Shown here piece after piece: positions 24,082 to 35,701 of a stretch of 64,000 nucleotides of DNA. A program made the translations under genes and the position numbers. The DNA lies in NCBI GenBank assembly GCA_027924585.1, contig BSBM01000753.1:21843501-21907500 (forward strand), in the 5' to 3' direction. Position 1 is the first letter of the stretch; every line of letters begins with the position of its first letter. The stretch is from Larix kaempferi. Lineage: Eukaryota; Streptophyta; Pinopsida; Pinales; Pinaceae. The notes under the pieces are model-generated. The model searched no databases and was not told the DNA's origin. It saw nothing but the letters and a program-made list of their open reading frames with translations.

Positions 24082-24720
24082 TGTAGGATCACTTGGAGGA
24101 CAACCAACCACCCACACAGGGGCTCCAAGGACCGAGGTGTTATTGCAGCCTACAAGTCCTATCCCCTTACCAAGTGGAAGAGTGCACACTTGTGCAATTA
24201 TTTTCCATAAAAGTGTAAGTTTTAAACCTGTTATAGTTAAGATAAGCATACATATTATTTTAAGCAAAATAGATATTACATCAGAATATTCACACATAAT
24301 ACACATAGATTTACCCTGGAAACCCTTAACTAGGAAAACTAATAAAACTTAGAGGTGCACCTCTTATTTTCCTATATTGATCATTAAACACTCACAATAC
24401 GATATAGGTATTTTGCAAGATCCAAAACCATAATCCATTAACCTAGATTAGAAAATAGACTCCAATCCCTTAACCAGTATTAAACTACATATTTTTAGAA
24501 AGAACCCAAAAATAGGTTTAAAATAGCCCCAAAAAACGTTTGAACTCACTGCACATAAGGGGGAGGGCGTCGGCATGCCCCCCCATATAACCTCCCCTAA
24601 GACAATTCCACACACATCACCCAATGCATACGACAGAGCATTAGATGGAGGGGATCGTCAGGCACAGTCACAAATGCACCCCCCCCACACACATACAAAG
24701 AATATAACACATCCTCAACA
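24082..24720 (-). repeat. 3' LTR of a minus-strand copia element
   Basis: The 24720 end is well supported: on the minus strand AAGTGGGAGAA (24721-24731), the classic copia polypurine tract, is followed directly by TGTTGAGGATG. The other end is placed at the plus-strand TGTAGGATC at 24082, giving TGT..ACA ends. It is less certain, because no partner LTR survives. Confidence 0.6.
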
Positions 24721-24734
24721 TTCTCCCACTTGTT

Positions 24735-26553
24735 TTTTTCTTTGCATATAGGGGGTACAATATTTTATTGAATCAAAAATCTACGGAACATGCCCATTGC
24801 TCCTTTACACCAAGAGAAATTATCAGTGCTCACATATTTTGTCAATGAATCTGCAACCTTCTTCAAAGTGTCGAATTTCTAGTAACAACTTCTTGTTTTC
24901 ATCCATGTCTCTTACAAAGAGAAATTGCACATCAATGTGCTTCGTTCTTGAGTGATAAGAGAGTTTTGTTTCCAGGAATATTGCACTCTGATTGTCACAA
25001 TCTAACCTTACAGCTTGTTGTTCAAACCCAATATCCGAACACAATCTCTACAACCATACAACCTCTGTACTGGCATGAGTGGCTTCCATGTATTCAACTT
25101 TTGTAGTTGATAGTGCCACTACAGCCTATCTCTTACTCATCCAACTAATAGCACTTCCAAATAGGTTAAATACATACCCACTCATAGTTCTTCTACGATC
25201 CAGATATCCAGCCTAATCAACATCAACAAAGCCATGTACATTCAACACTTTATCATGTCTAGTTCTTCCTTCATAATGGATTGCACTATCTGTTGTTCCA
25301 CAAAAATACCTTAACACCCTCTTCACAGTTGTTTAGTGCTCATTTCCTAGTTTTGAAATATACCTGCTCAAAACTCGTACTGCATGGGAAATGTATGGTC
25401 TAATGCATACCATGGCATACATCAAACCTCCAACTGTACTAACATATATAGAACATGGGACATGTCTTCTTTTTCTTCTTTAGTCTTGGGACACTATTCT
25501 GCAGATAATCTCATAGCTACAGGAATAATAAATTTTACTGGTTTGCATTCCTACATATTAAACCTATGCAATATTCTTTCCACATGTTTTCTCTGGTTCA
25601 ACTAGAGTTTCCTTTCTGCACGGTTTCTCTTGATCTTCATCCCCAAGATGAAATTAGAAGCACCAAGATCCTTCATGTCAAACTTTGAGGATAGCTACAT
25701 TTTTACATCCTTGATATCCTTCATGTTGTTTCCAACCAACAACATCTCATCCACATACAACACTTCATAAACAAAATGTTCTCCAACATGCTTGCAGTAG
25801 ACACAGTGATCAACTTTGCTTCTCACAAATCCCAATACAAATATGTATGTGTCAAACTTCTAGTACCACATTCTTGGAGACTATTTTAGACCATAAAGGG
25901 ACTTGTTCAACTTGCAAACAAGCTCCTTCTTACCCTTTACTATAAATCCTCTAGGTTTCTTCATCTAGATTTCTTCTTCTAGGTCCCCATGTAGGAACGT
26001 TGTCTTCACATCCATCTACTGTACTTCAAGATCAAAAGTAGCAGCAATAGCAAGAAGTAATCTAATAGAATTTAATTTTGCAACAGGAAAAAATATTTCA
26101 CCAAAATCAATTCCTTCTACTTGAGAATATCCCTTTTCTACCAACCAGGATTTGTACTTCTCCACTTTACCTTCTGCATTCAACTTATTTTTAAACATCC
26201 ATTTGTTGCCAACGGATTTTCTTCCTGCTGGTAACTGAACTAGATACTAAGCTTCATTTTTTTCTAGGGAATCCATTTCTTCAACCATGTCCTTCTTCCA
26301 AAGATCTCTATCCTCTGAATCAATAACTTCCTATAGATTTCTAATATCATCATCAGTAATAGATAAAGAAAAATTAGACCAAAAATTAGGAGAGGAAGAC
26401 CTTTCTGGTTTCCTTCTTTTATGAGATGATCTCCTCAAAACTGGGGTATGAGGTTCTTCTTCTTCTTATTCATCTTCTTCTGTTGAGTCAGATTCTTCAT
26501 CTTCTAACTCAACCTTTATTTTCTCTAGTTTATTTTCCATTGGAGTCACTTCC
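24735..26553 (-). pseudogene. Ty1/copia RT-RNase H fragment, cut by the adjacent element
   Basis: Minus strand: linker and start of RT (26016-26210, with EKYKSWLVEKGYSQ and IDFGEIFFPVAK), palm region, then RNase H (24823-25044, LDCDNQSAIFLE and SRTKHIDVQFLFVRDM). The catalytic YVDD box reads YVDE at 25746-25757. Numerous TAG stops and frameshifts. It ends abruptly at 26553, where the LTR of the next element begins. Integrase, protease and gag are not found on the far side of that element. Related to the fragment at 9301-10620. Confidence 0.85.
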
Positions 26554-27188
26554 TGTTGACACGGGATAGATTTGCAGGAAGTGTGGAAGTTGACAGGTGC
26601 GAAAGGGTCATTCCGCGGAAGAAGGACCTTTTGCCATGTTTTGTGGAAATATAAGAGTTGTTAGATTAGTTGATTCGGTCATGTGGACCAAATTGTAATA
26701 AGAGAAAAACATATAAATAGAACAAGATTGTAAGCCTAAGGGAATCTAAGGTTTGGAGATTAATGCGATATTTTGGATTCTATTGACTATTCTCTGCGAG
26801 GTTTGTTCCGCATATGTTAATGAATGAAGATGTTCGGTTGTGAATTCTGTGGTATGCGATGCTGGGTTATTTAAATGCTTTCTGTTGATTTGTGTTGATA
26901 CATGTTGTTGGTTAATGCGAATGTACTATTGAATATGCTTTGAAATAAATATGTGAATGATTGGTTAAATAGACTATGGTAAATATTGTAATCTCTGGTT
27001 AACATGCACATATCTTCTTCGTAACTGTGGAAGCTTGGTTCATGCAGCAGCCTTATTCACTTCGGGTGAGACCTCGCCTACTTCGCAGGCGTTGCTGGAA
27101 GGGTAACTCCTTTCCGGGCTAGTATGTAAGGGTTGTTGGTGTTTGTTGACGACAGAGTGAACCCTTGTCGAGAAGAGTTGTGTCAACA
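26554..27188 (+). repeat. 5' LTR of the RT-less element
   Basis: 635 bp, TGTTGACAC to GTGTCAACA. A TATAAATA at 26712-26719 is a good promoter candidate and is conserved in the other LTR (34407-34414). It interrupts the copia fragment on its left. Confidence 0.9.
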
Positions 27189-27190
27189 AA

Positions 27191-27208
27191 TGGTTCTGTT
27201 GCCGTGAC
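27191..27208 (+). promoter_or_regulatory. Candidate primer-binding site
   Basis: Two bases after the LTR, TGGTTCTGTTGCCGTGAC. It shares the TGTTGCCG core with the tRNA-Asp-type PBS at 43303-43321 but differs elsewhere, so the primer tRNA is uncertain. Confidence 0.55.
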
Positions 27209-27231
27209 CCTAAGCTAGAAAAGAAGGGGAT

Positions 27232-30200
27232 ATGCTATGGCACCCGAAAAAACTAGAGATCCAAGAGTGGTTCGACAAGAAAGTGGAAGAATTTGCAAGA
27301 AGTGAGAAGAGGGACCCTAAACAGATTGCAACCGAGTGGTTACAGAAATACGTCTATTCAGATATTCATGAAATCTTCTTCTGTGAATTCTCGGTGGTAC
27401 TGCATGAGTGGCTAGCACAGTTGACATATTGCAAAAAACACTGCCAGAAGACTGAACCTGAGTGTTGGACCCCAGAGTTAGTATGACAACTGAAACAGGT
27501 CAACAACAAAGTATCGCGAGCTGTTGATTTTTGGGTAGACAGTATCCTTGAGGGGTACATAATTGAGTTTGTGGTAGATACTATTATTTCATACAGCGAC
27601 GCCGAAATAAATTTCTTCAGAGGACCAAGGGGAAGGTTCTTGGCATCACTGAAGCTGTGGATTAAAATGTTGGTCTATGAAAAAGGAATTTTGAGGATGT
27701 CCGCTGATGAGTAGAAGAACCAGTGTGCGAGGATGAAGGTATTGCGTAAATGCGACCCTAACAAAAAGATGTGGTAGATGGACATGAGTGACAACAAATT
27801 TAAGAGGGAAGCTAACAAAGAGTGTGGTCTCTTGTGGAGTGGAGCAATATTCCGACATCCTGAGAAGAAGAGGAGGACTGAGAGAGAGTCTCCTAAGAGG
27901 ACCAGAACAGAGAATCATGAGGCAGGACGATAAGGAAGGAAGTGCCCTTATTTTGAGGAAGACGTTGACCAGGCTACCCCAGAGGCAGAACAAGTTCAAA
28001 TCATAAGTTAGCACATACCTTTGACCCTGCACACTACTCCAAATTTTATAGGAAGAAACCAAAACTACTTGTGAAGTTTCCCTACTTGTAGCGCTAAAAG
28101 CAGCGCTTTGGTAAACAATAATACTAGTAGTGTTAGGATGGTAGACAAGGAAAATATGTCCATATTCCAAGGAAACGGGACTGAGGATCCTGAATAGTAT
28201 TGGTTTGTATTGGAAGCAGTCTGGACTGTGAAGCAGGTCTAGGATGATGCGATAAATTTGGGACAGCTAGTGATGACCTTGAGGGGCCGTGCGCTAGACT
28301 GGTACGTGAAATTCTTAAAGGTTCCGGTGGGGACATTGGCAAAAACATTGGTTGAGATCAGAGCAACAATGATTGACAAGTTTAAAAAACCAAAATCTGA
28401 GTCACAATACATCACGGAGCTTAAAGAGATTAAGCAATTTCTGAATGAATCGGTGTGGGAATTCAATCAGTGTTACAAAATGATGATAGCGAAAGTGAGC
28501 TTTCCGATAAATGATTTACAACATAAAGAGTGGTTTATCTTGGGACTCGTACCACATATACGAGGACCATTGATGAAGCAAAAGATCGCGACACAAGTGG
28601 AGACATTGGAAATTGCAATGAAACTAGAGGCTTCACCGATTGGTGACGCAGGGATTGGAATGGACAGGGTACAGGCGCAGTTGGCCAATTTAACGCTCCT
28701 ATTGGATGACATCAAGAAGGGCAAGGAGACTCGCAGAGAAATATGGCGTACTAGATGCTGGAACGAAGGACACCATAAGGACAATTGCCCATAATTTCAG
28801 GATTATTTGCAGTCAGGGTGCCAAACCCCCTTCGACAAGGAGGTATGCCATGGTGTACTGTATGTTAGACCAGAGGACACCGACTGGAGGAGTGTGTATA
28901 CTTGCAAAAAATGGTATCAAAACCAATGATTTTGTACTACAAGTTCTGTCGGTCGGTGGGCCTTGATGATAAGGACTACAGAGCCTATGACCTGCTGTAG
29001 GAGCGAACAACTGACACATACTTTATGAAAGGGGAGGAACCGCTGGTGATGCAGCAGCAACCGCAGTATAGTCAACCACAACAATATGAATAGGGTCAGT
29101 ATGGGCACTCGCAGTATACCCCACCTTCATATGGACATCCGCAGTATGGGCCACAGCAATATCAACAACAACAGTATGGGAAACCATAGTATCAACATTA
29201 TGGGCCACCATGCGGAGGCTATGGCAGAGGATTCCGCAGAGGACGAGGTTGTGGAGGAGCTGCCAAAAGGGGATTAGGCCTGATCACCTATTATAACTGT
29301 GGCCAATAGGGGCACTACCAAATAGACTGTCTGAATCCTGCGCTGCAATGTACATATTGCAGGGCTGTGGACCACGGTGTAGAGGACTGCCCCCAACTTA
29401 TCTCGAATTGGAAAACCAAACACCCACCCCAAAATCAGAACAATCAGAATGCACCATCAGCCGTACAAAGGATATCGACGAAAGCTAGATGTAGTCATGC
29501 AATGGTGGGTATAGTAACTAGAGGAGGGGTGATAATAGGTAGCGACAGGTCGCACCCCAATATTAGACCTACACAGTGGAAGCAAATCACCTTTGATGTC
29601 GCTACCGAAAAAGAGGTTTTCTTAAAGATGCAAGAGGCAATAGAAAATTAGGGACAGTTACCTTTTGAGGACGAAACCTATGATATGCCGCCAACGTTTG
29701 ATTCAATGAAGACATGACGGAGGGAAAACACACTAGAGACCTTCCTAGGAATTTGTCTGGATTTGGCCAAAGATTCCATTGCGCTGGAAGAAATAGCTCG
29801 CATACTGCGACGACGCGGAGGGGCACAAATTGAATAGAGAGTCAGTCGCATACATAAAAGAAAAATAGGATGGGAGATGCAGATATCGGCACAAATCAGA
29901 GAGTTTGATATCGACTCCATCATCCTAGACTTAGGGTCAGATATGAATATCATGACAAAATAAACATGGGAGACAATGGGGAAACCACATATGACCTGGT
30001 CACTGGTACAGCTGTGATTGGCGAACCAAAGCAAAGTCACTCCGCTTGGATGGATCTGTCAACTTCCGGTTGAAATTGAGGGGCTCAAAATGTACGTAGA
30101 CTTCGATGACATTGAGATTGTGGACAACACGAGTCCCTATCCGGTACTACTAGGGATAGACTGGGATCTAGAGAATCAAGCAATCATTAACTTCAAGAAA

Positions 30201-30779
30201 AGAATAATGTCATTCGAAAATCAAGAAATAAGAGTCATCGCACCACTAGATCTCGCAGAAGGACAACGCTATACAGAGTCACCTAGAAACGAGTTTACAG
30301 AAGGAGATAATCTATACAACATCTCGGAGGATTATACTAAACCCACCACGGATGGAGACTTAGAATGGCATAGCACTAGTTCGGTACTCTTCGACCCGGA
30401 TGAGGTCATGGAGAACTGGTAGAACAGGATGCATGAAGTTTCCTTTCGAAGATGTGCACAGATAACAAAATCCTTGTGAAGGATAGCCACAGAGGAGTAT
30501 AGAAACACAATGGAACCACGAAAAGCCGAAACAGAGCCAGCATCCCCAGAAATAATGATCAAAGAATATAGCATCAATCTAGAAGATAATGGTCTCAGGA
30601 CCACAACGACACCTGAACTCAAAGACAATAACAACAATGCGACACTCGAAAGACCAACCGACAGATTTCAACAACATTTAGAAACCGAGGAAGTAAACGT
30701 TGGATTGGAGGAAAATCCAGAATTTACACACATTGGTGACCTGTCCTACCACATGAGCTTCAGGACCTATTTTCAATAG
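27232..30779 (+). pseudogene. Gag-protease ORF of the RT-less element
   Basis: Frame 1 runs from 27232 to about 28800 and continues in another frame from about 28940 to 30779. A Ty3-type gag domain lies at 28170-28650 (GRALDWYVKF, EFNQCYKMM). The first zinc knuckle, at 28747-28788, has lost its first Cys (CGT, Arg). After a Gln/Tyr-rich stretch, one knuckle at about 29303-29336 has Tyr for the first Cys and a TAG inside, and one at 29349-29390 is complete (CTYCRAVDHGVEDC). The protease motif DLGSDMN is at 29928, and LLGIDWDLENQ follows at about 30150. About 13 TAG, 5 TGA and 3 TAA interrupt it. Role: capsid and processing of the particle. A small extra N-terminal domain (27232-27480, Glu/Lys-rich) has no match I know. 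Confidence 0.75.
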
Positions 30780-31024
30780 AATCTTCAGAAGTGAAGGAAC
30801 CCTATGACAGTTCAGGAAACACAACACCTTTCCCAAAAAATAAGTCAAGATGGATCCAACAATGACCACCAATCACGACAATCAAATGAATCGCAGTAGA
30901 ATCACGGACTCATAGCATTCCGAAGTACACAATAGTGACGCACCGAAATCTGCGAAGGATAATTGTAGTAGAGAAACCAAATGTGCGACAACATACTGCC
31001 ATAGCAGTACTCGCTGTGCCATTT

Positions 31025-31041
31025 AAAAAAAGGGGGGGGGG
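31025..31041 (+). other. Internal A7G10 homopurine tract
   Basis: A run of 7 A then 10 G, between the gag-protease ORF and the second ORF. It resembles a polypurine tract but no LTR follows it. A second plus-strand priming site or a remnant of an older boundary are both possible. Confidence 0.6.
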
Positions 31042-31401
31042 ATCACACGAGTCACAATAAATGAGAAGAAGCTAAAAACACAAGATAGAAATCACCACAA
31101 TAAGCGATAGTCCAATCCGGCATTAAAAGCAATAAAGGCCGCATTTATACCACATGGCACAACGTCAAACCCGAGGCACCAGGAGCCACTACCAAGCGCA
31201 GGCAACATATTTGATGAATCCTGATGAGAATTGGCAATGATAGCCTCGAACGACCAAATACCACCGACCGGTATATAGAAGGAAATGGGGAAACCGGTTG
31301 AGCCATTGTAGTATTCCAAGAGCCGAATGGAAGTGTATGTATCTAGCACTAGTACCGAATGACCACAGGCCACACTGATTGTTCAGGAGTAGCCTAAAGT
31401 T

Positions 31402-34210
31402 ATGTCATCAATCCCACATAAGAAAAAGAGGAGTGCGACTTGACCCCCTGACTCTGGTCGAGAGACAAAGAAGGCCACTAGGGCATCCACCAGAAATAAG
31501 AATGGCGCTGCTGGATCCTCATTTGTTGAATATGTACAGGAGGGATACGATGGTCCCATGCTTGCAGAATATGTTCCGCTGCATCGGGCAGGGGTGCCCA
31601 CGCTGCAAATCAACAAAAATGACAAATACACTATTGCGGTTGCATCGGTACCCATACGGGTTAAAACAAGTGGGGATATCACAACACCGACCATAATCTA
31701 GCTAATTTTAAAGAGTACACAGGAGCTTACGAGGATGTCCCCCATGGAGGCGGCCCAACCACGAAGGAACCGAGGGAGTGGGCACAGGGATTGGCACAAT
31801 CAGGATTTATGGGCATCACTCTTCTACCACATTTTGGGCGCCTGGAACAGGTCAATGCATGCGTCAAGCAACTCCTTGCATGCTTCCACAACAGCTCCCT
31901 ATGGCTACATGAGAGAATCCCAGTTACCGTCAAACTCCTCACCACAGTCACCGGCCTACCACAAGAGGGAGCCAACCCATCATATTTTTTCAGGGAAAGG
32001 ATAATGATAAGAAACTAGCCAAGCAATTGGCTATAAAGTATGGGGTACAGAAGGATTCCCGAGGCTACTTGATCCACAAAATCAATAACCAAGTGGTCTG
32101 AGTCGCAGCAAAAATATTGGTGATCAAAGTAACTATGAAAAATCGACCGATGCAATGCAATTCAGGGGTCATTGTAGCAGCAGAACGATGCACCACAAGA
32201 GAAAGGATGAACTGGGCTCAATTCCTACTGCACGAATTGACCAAGGATGCATATGATGCCTAGGAACATGGATGACCCTTTACATACTCGTGGTTACTCC
32301 TCCTGATCGCCTTAAAAGCATGGAGGGAAGCAGATGACTACCAAGGGGTGGCCCTCATAGAATCGCGAGTATGCGATAGTGCACAGTACTAGAACTTGTG
32401 GGAAACTACCGATAAGGCCCGGTAGTAGGAGAACATTATCTAGTTCTACATTTGGCTTGAAAGGATGTGGATGGATGCAATGCTGATACCACGGATCACA
32501 CTACAGGCTGTAATGAAGTATCAGACCATCGCCCAAATATCTATCAAAATACACACGATTTACCTCTGAGCACATGCATATCCGACCAAGCTATGGGTAA
32601 GAACACAGTACAAGCTTAGTGAAGCCGAGCTTGACAACATCATCACCCACTAGTCTGAGGAATGGAAAGTCCCTACAGATCCGAAGAACATCGAAGCGGT
32701 ACAAACAATAGGACGTCAGGACCCGACCCAGAATGAAGCGGCTTCCACCAACTAGAAGGAGGAACATGAGACTGATGCGAAGGATCAAATGGTCGACTCT
32801 AGTCACAACAGGGCCTCAATAGCTAATACCCCAATGGACCCAGAGCTAGACCTGCTATAGGAAGAAGGACAAACAAAGAATAGAATAGACTGCAATGACA
32901 GTGGTACGCGCGCCGGGCTCACCGTGTAGCAGGTCGATAGTCTAGTGGTTGGTATCACGTATATCATAGAGCAAAACCGCCAGAAGGGCACGAAGCATTC
33001 CACCAACAATTTCCAGTACATCGGGGAATTGTTAAACACGGTGGAAAATACAATAATCAACATCAGGGTACCGCACGGAGACATCGACTAGATCCAAACG
33101 AACCCCATAGTTGAGGTAGCTGTAGGCACCCAGCAACACATCCTCCAGGTCGAAATCTATGCATTCTTGACAGGAGATGACACCTTGGATATTGATATTC
33201 GGAAGGCTAACTTGGCAATGGTTGATTTCAACCTCCTCCCAATGTTAACCCTACACTGCATCCAAGCGGCAGCAATCACAGAGATCTGTGACCACGAGGT
33301 TACAATACATAACAAAATGGTCGAATATATGAAGCAACTACAACACAGTGAGATAAAAGTAGAACAACTTCAGGCAAAACATGTTGCAACTATCGCAGTG
33401 AAAGCACAAGCAGTCACAGAAAATGATCGATTGGAAGCAACCTCGACAGAAAAATAGAAGGTTATCTAGGAGCAGGCTATCGTACTCACTAAGTAGGGAA
33501 AGGTTGTCGAAGAAAGGACATGGTTAGAACAAGAACTTGCGCAGGCATGTGAAAAGGCAGAGATAGATCTGGATGTTTCCCCGGAATCCTAGGCTGTGAT
33601 GTTAGGAGTCCCTGTCACTGAGCTCCGAAAAGAAAATGCGGAGCTGCAAACCCGAGTTACACCCAGCACTCCACCCGCACAAGTTCAAGGTCGTCAGACA
33701 ATGATAAAGGAAGCAGTTGCGGAGATTCAAGATATGGAACAGGAAACCCAATAGGTGGCAGTTAGACTTACATAATTCTGGGATATATTGGTTGATGATG
33801 ACCAGCTAGCTGCACTAAAGAAAGCACTTTGTGAAGCCAAAGAATAGTTGGAGACTTTTAAAGGTTCTCTTAAGACAATGCCCACAATGATATGGATGGC
33901 AAAGATTGCGGAACTCCACACTATGAAGCAACGAGTAGAAAAGGTTGACAAAAGGAAGCAACACCGAGCGGCACATTTGAATGAACTTTGAGCAAAGGCT
34001 GAAGCCCTCATTGCCAGAATAGTTCCAGAGATGAAACAGGTACAAGAACAGTTGCAAGAGGCCAGATAGACGTTGTGTGACCATCCAACGCAGTATCAGG
34101 TAACAGAAAGTACACAACTCTTCGATTCAGTCAAAGAGACAGTCGACCAGATCCGAACCACCTATGACGACTTTCAGTAGCAATACAACAAACCAATAGT
34201 GTCCAGCTAA
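31402..34210 (+). pseudogene. ORF2 of the RT-less element, about 936 codons, coiled-coil C-terminus, function unknown
   Basis: It starts at ATG 31402 (MSSIPHKKKRSAT) and ends at TAA 34208-34210, with two single-base frameshifts (near 31690 and 31998) and about 20 in-frame stops, mostly TAG. Regions: a basic N-terminus with KKKR, possibly nuclear targeting; a globular part at about 31700-32600 with MNWAQFLLHELTKDAY and SWLLLLIALKAWREA; an acidic linker; and from about 33260 to 34190 a helical, Gln/Glu/Lys/Ala-rich stretch with heptad character. I do not recognise the family. It takes the place where pol should be. Its globular part loosely recalls plant-mobile-domain-like transposon proteins, but I cannot confirm that without a profile search. 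Long continuity despite decay shows it was a real gene. Confidence 0.6.
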
Positions 34211-34240
34211 AGTGGCTTAGGACAAGCCACATGTTTGTGT

Positions 34241-34873
34241 TGGGGGCCTATTGGCATAGGATAGATCCACAGGAAGTGTGGAAGACGACAGGTGCGAAAG
34301 GGTCATTCTGCGGAAGAAGGACCTTTCGCCATGTTTTGTGGAAATATAAGAGTTGTTAGATTAGTTGAGTCGGTCATGTGGACCAAATTGTAATAAGAGA
34401 AAAGCATATAAATAGAACAAGATTGTAAGCCTAAGGGCATCTAAGTTTTGGAGATTAATGTGATCTTTTGGATTCTGTTGACTATTCTCTGCTAGGTTTG
34501 TTCTGTAGATGTTAATGATTGAAGATGTTCGGTTATGAATTATGTGTTAGGTGATGATGGGTTATTTAAATGCTTTATGTTGATTTGTGTCGATAATTAT
34601 TGTTGGTTAATGCAAATGTACTGTTGAATATGCTTTGAAATAAATATGCGAATGATTGGTTAAATAGACTGTGGTAAATATTGTAATCTCTAGTTAACGT
34701 GCACATATCTTCTTCGCAACTGCGAAAGCTTGGTTTCTGCAGCACCCTTATTCACATCAGGTGAGACCTCACCTACTTCACACACGTTGCTGGAAGGGTA
34801 ACTCCTTTCCAGGCCAGTGTGTAAGAGCTATTGGTGTTTGTTGAGGACAGAGTGAACCCTTGTCGAGAAGAGT
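34241..34873 (+). repeat. Polypurine tract and 3' LTR of the RT-less element
   Basis: TGGGGGCC (34241-34248) is the polypurine tract. The LTR starts at 34249 with TATTGGCAT, against TGTTGACAC in the 5' copy, so its first TG has mutated. It stops after GAGAAGAGT at 34873, ten bases short of the 5' copy. Confidence 0.85.
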
Positions 34874-34904
34874 AACAAACAATATTATTTTTCTTATTTT
34901 TCCT

Positions 34905-35465
34905 ATCTTCGCAACTAGGTATAAGACAAATCTAGAGGAGTAACAGCTGCGAAGATAGGAAAAATAGGTCAAGTCTAGCGGATTCGCAGCCAGATATAGA
35001 ATGAATATGGTGGAGTAACAACTGCGAAGATAGGGAAGATGGACAAAATTTGATGGAGTAGTAGCTATGCGAAATGGGGAAATAGGAAAGATATGGCGCA
35101 GTCGCAACAACGCAAAGAGAGAAAATAGCCAAGATTTAGTGGAGTCGCAGGTGCATGAAATGAAAAATAGGAAATATATGGTGGAGTCACAGCTGCGCAA
35201 AGAGGGAAAATAGCCAAGATTTAGCGGATTCGTAGCTACGGAAAATGGAAAATAGGCAAGATATGGCGGAGTCATTTCTGTGCAAAGAGGAAAAATAGCC
35301 AATATTTATCGGAGTTGCAGCTGCGCGAAATGGAAAATAGGAAAGATTTGGCGGAGTCGCAGCTGGGTATGGGACAAATATAGAGGAGTAACAACTATGA
35401 GGATAGGAAAAATAAGTAATATTTAGCTGAGTCGCAGATGCACAAAATGGAAAAAATAGGCAAAT
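34905..35465. repeat. Minisatellite, about 43-bp unit
   Basis: Around 12 imperfect copies of a unit containing GCGGAGTCGCAGCTGCG and GGAAAATAGGAAAGAT. It lies beyond the 3' end of the gypsy pol gene at 35702, so it probably belongs to that element's 3' untranslated region. Frames read open across it by repetition, not because they code. Confidence 0.8.
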
Positions 35466-35701
35466 CCTTGGCTAACTGGTTAATGGTGCCAAATTTTTCA
35501 TTTTCTTCAAGGAGCTTATTCAAAACAGGAAAATAAGCTAAGGTGCCTACAATCATTTGGCCCATCACAACCGCTACTCCTCGAGTTGGTTCCTGTACAG
35601 AGTTCCTAAAAAAAACAAACCGATCAAAGCACAAAGGAAAATAAAATAATAGAAAAAACAACAATTTATTTCTGTACAAATATATGTGTGGAAATTGTAG
35701 T

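Larger units (their letters stand above)
26554..34873 (+). mobile_element. LTR retrotransposon with gag, protease and a long unknown ORF, lacking RT and integrase
   Basis: Two LTRs (26554-27188 and 34249-34873) in the same orientation enclose 7.1 kb. The first LTR has perfect 9-bp inverted ends (TGTTGACAC / GTGTCAACA). Reading all plus-strand frames, I find a Ty3-type gag with zinc knuckles, a protease motif, then a 936-codon ORF with a coiled-coil C-terminus, a polypurine tract and the second LTR. No RT, RNase H or integrase motif is visible on either strand between the LTRs. The LTRs differ at roughly 50 positions by eye (near 8-9%), so it is not recent. The last 10 bp of the 3' LTR are missing and there is no matching target duplication, so the right edge is rearranged. 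It should depend on an autonomous partner for RT and integrase. Confidence 0.85.

Noticed and set aside
27646-28170. 174-codon minus-strand ORF
   Set aside because: Antisense shadow of the gag ORF, whose sense frame has recognisable domains.
27232-34210. TAG read as an amino acid (recoding)
   Set aside because: The host pectinesterase and the open copia ORF use the standard code, TGA and TAA also occur, and frameshifts are present. Methylation-driven decay explains it.
34778-35302. 174-codon minus-strand ORF with aromatic repeats
   Set aside because: It lies across the 43-bp minisatellite and the end of an LTR; the residue repeats mirror the DNA repeat.
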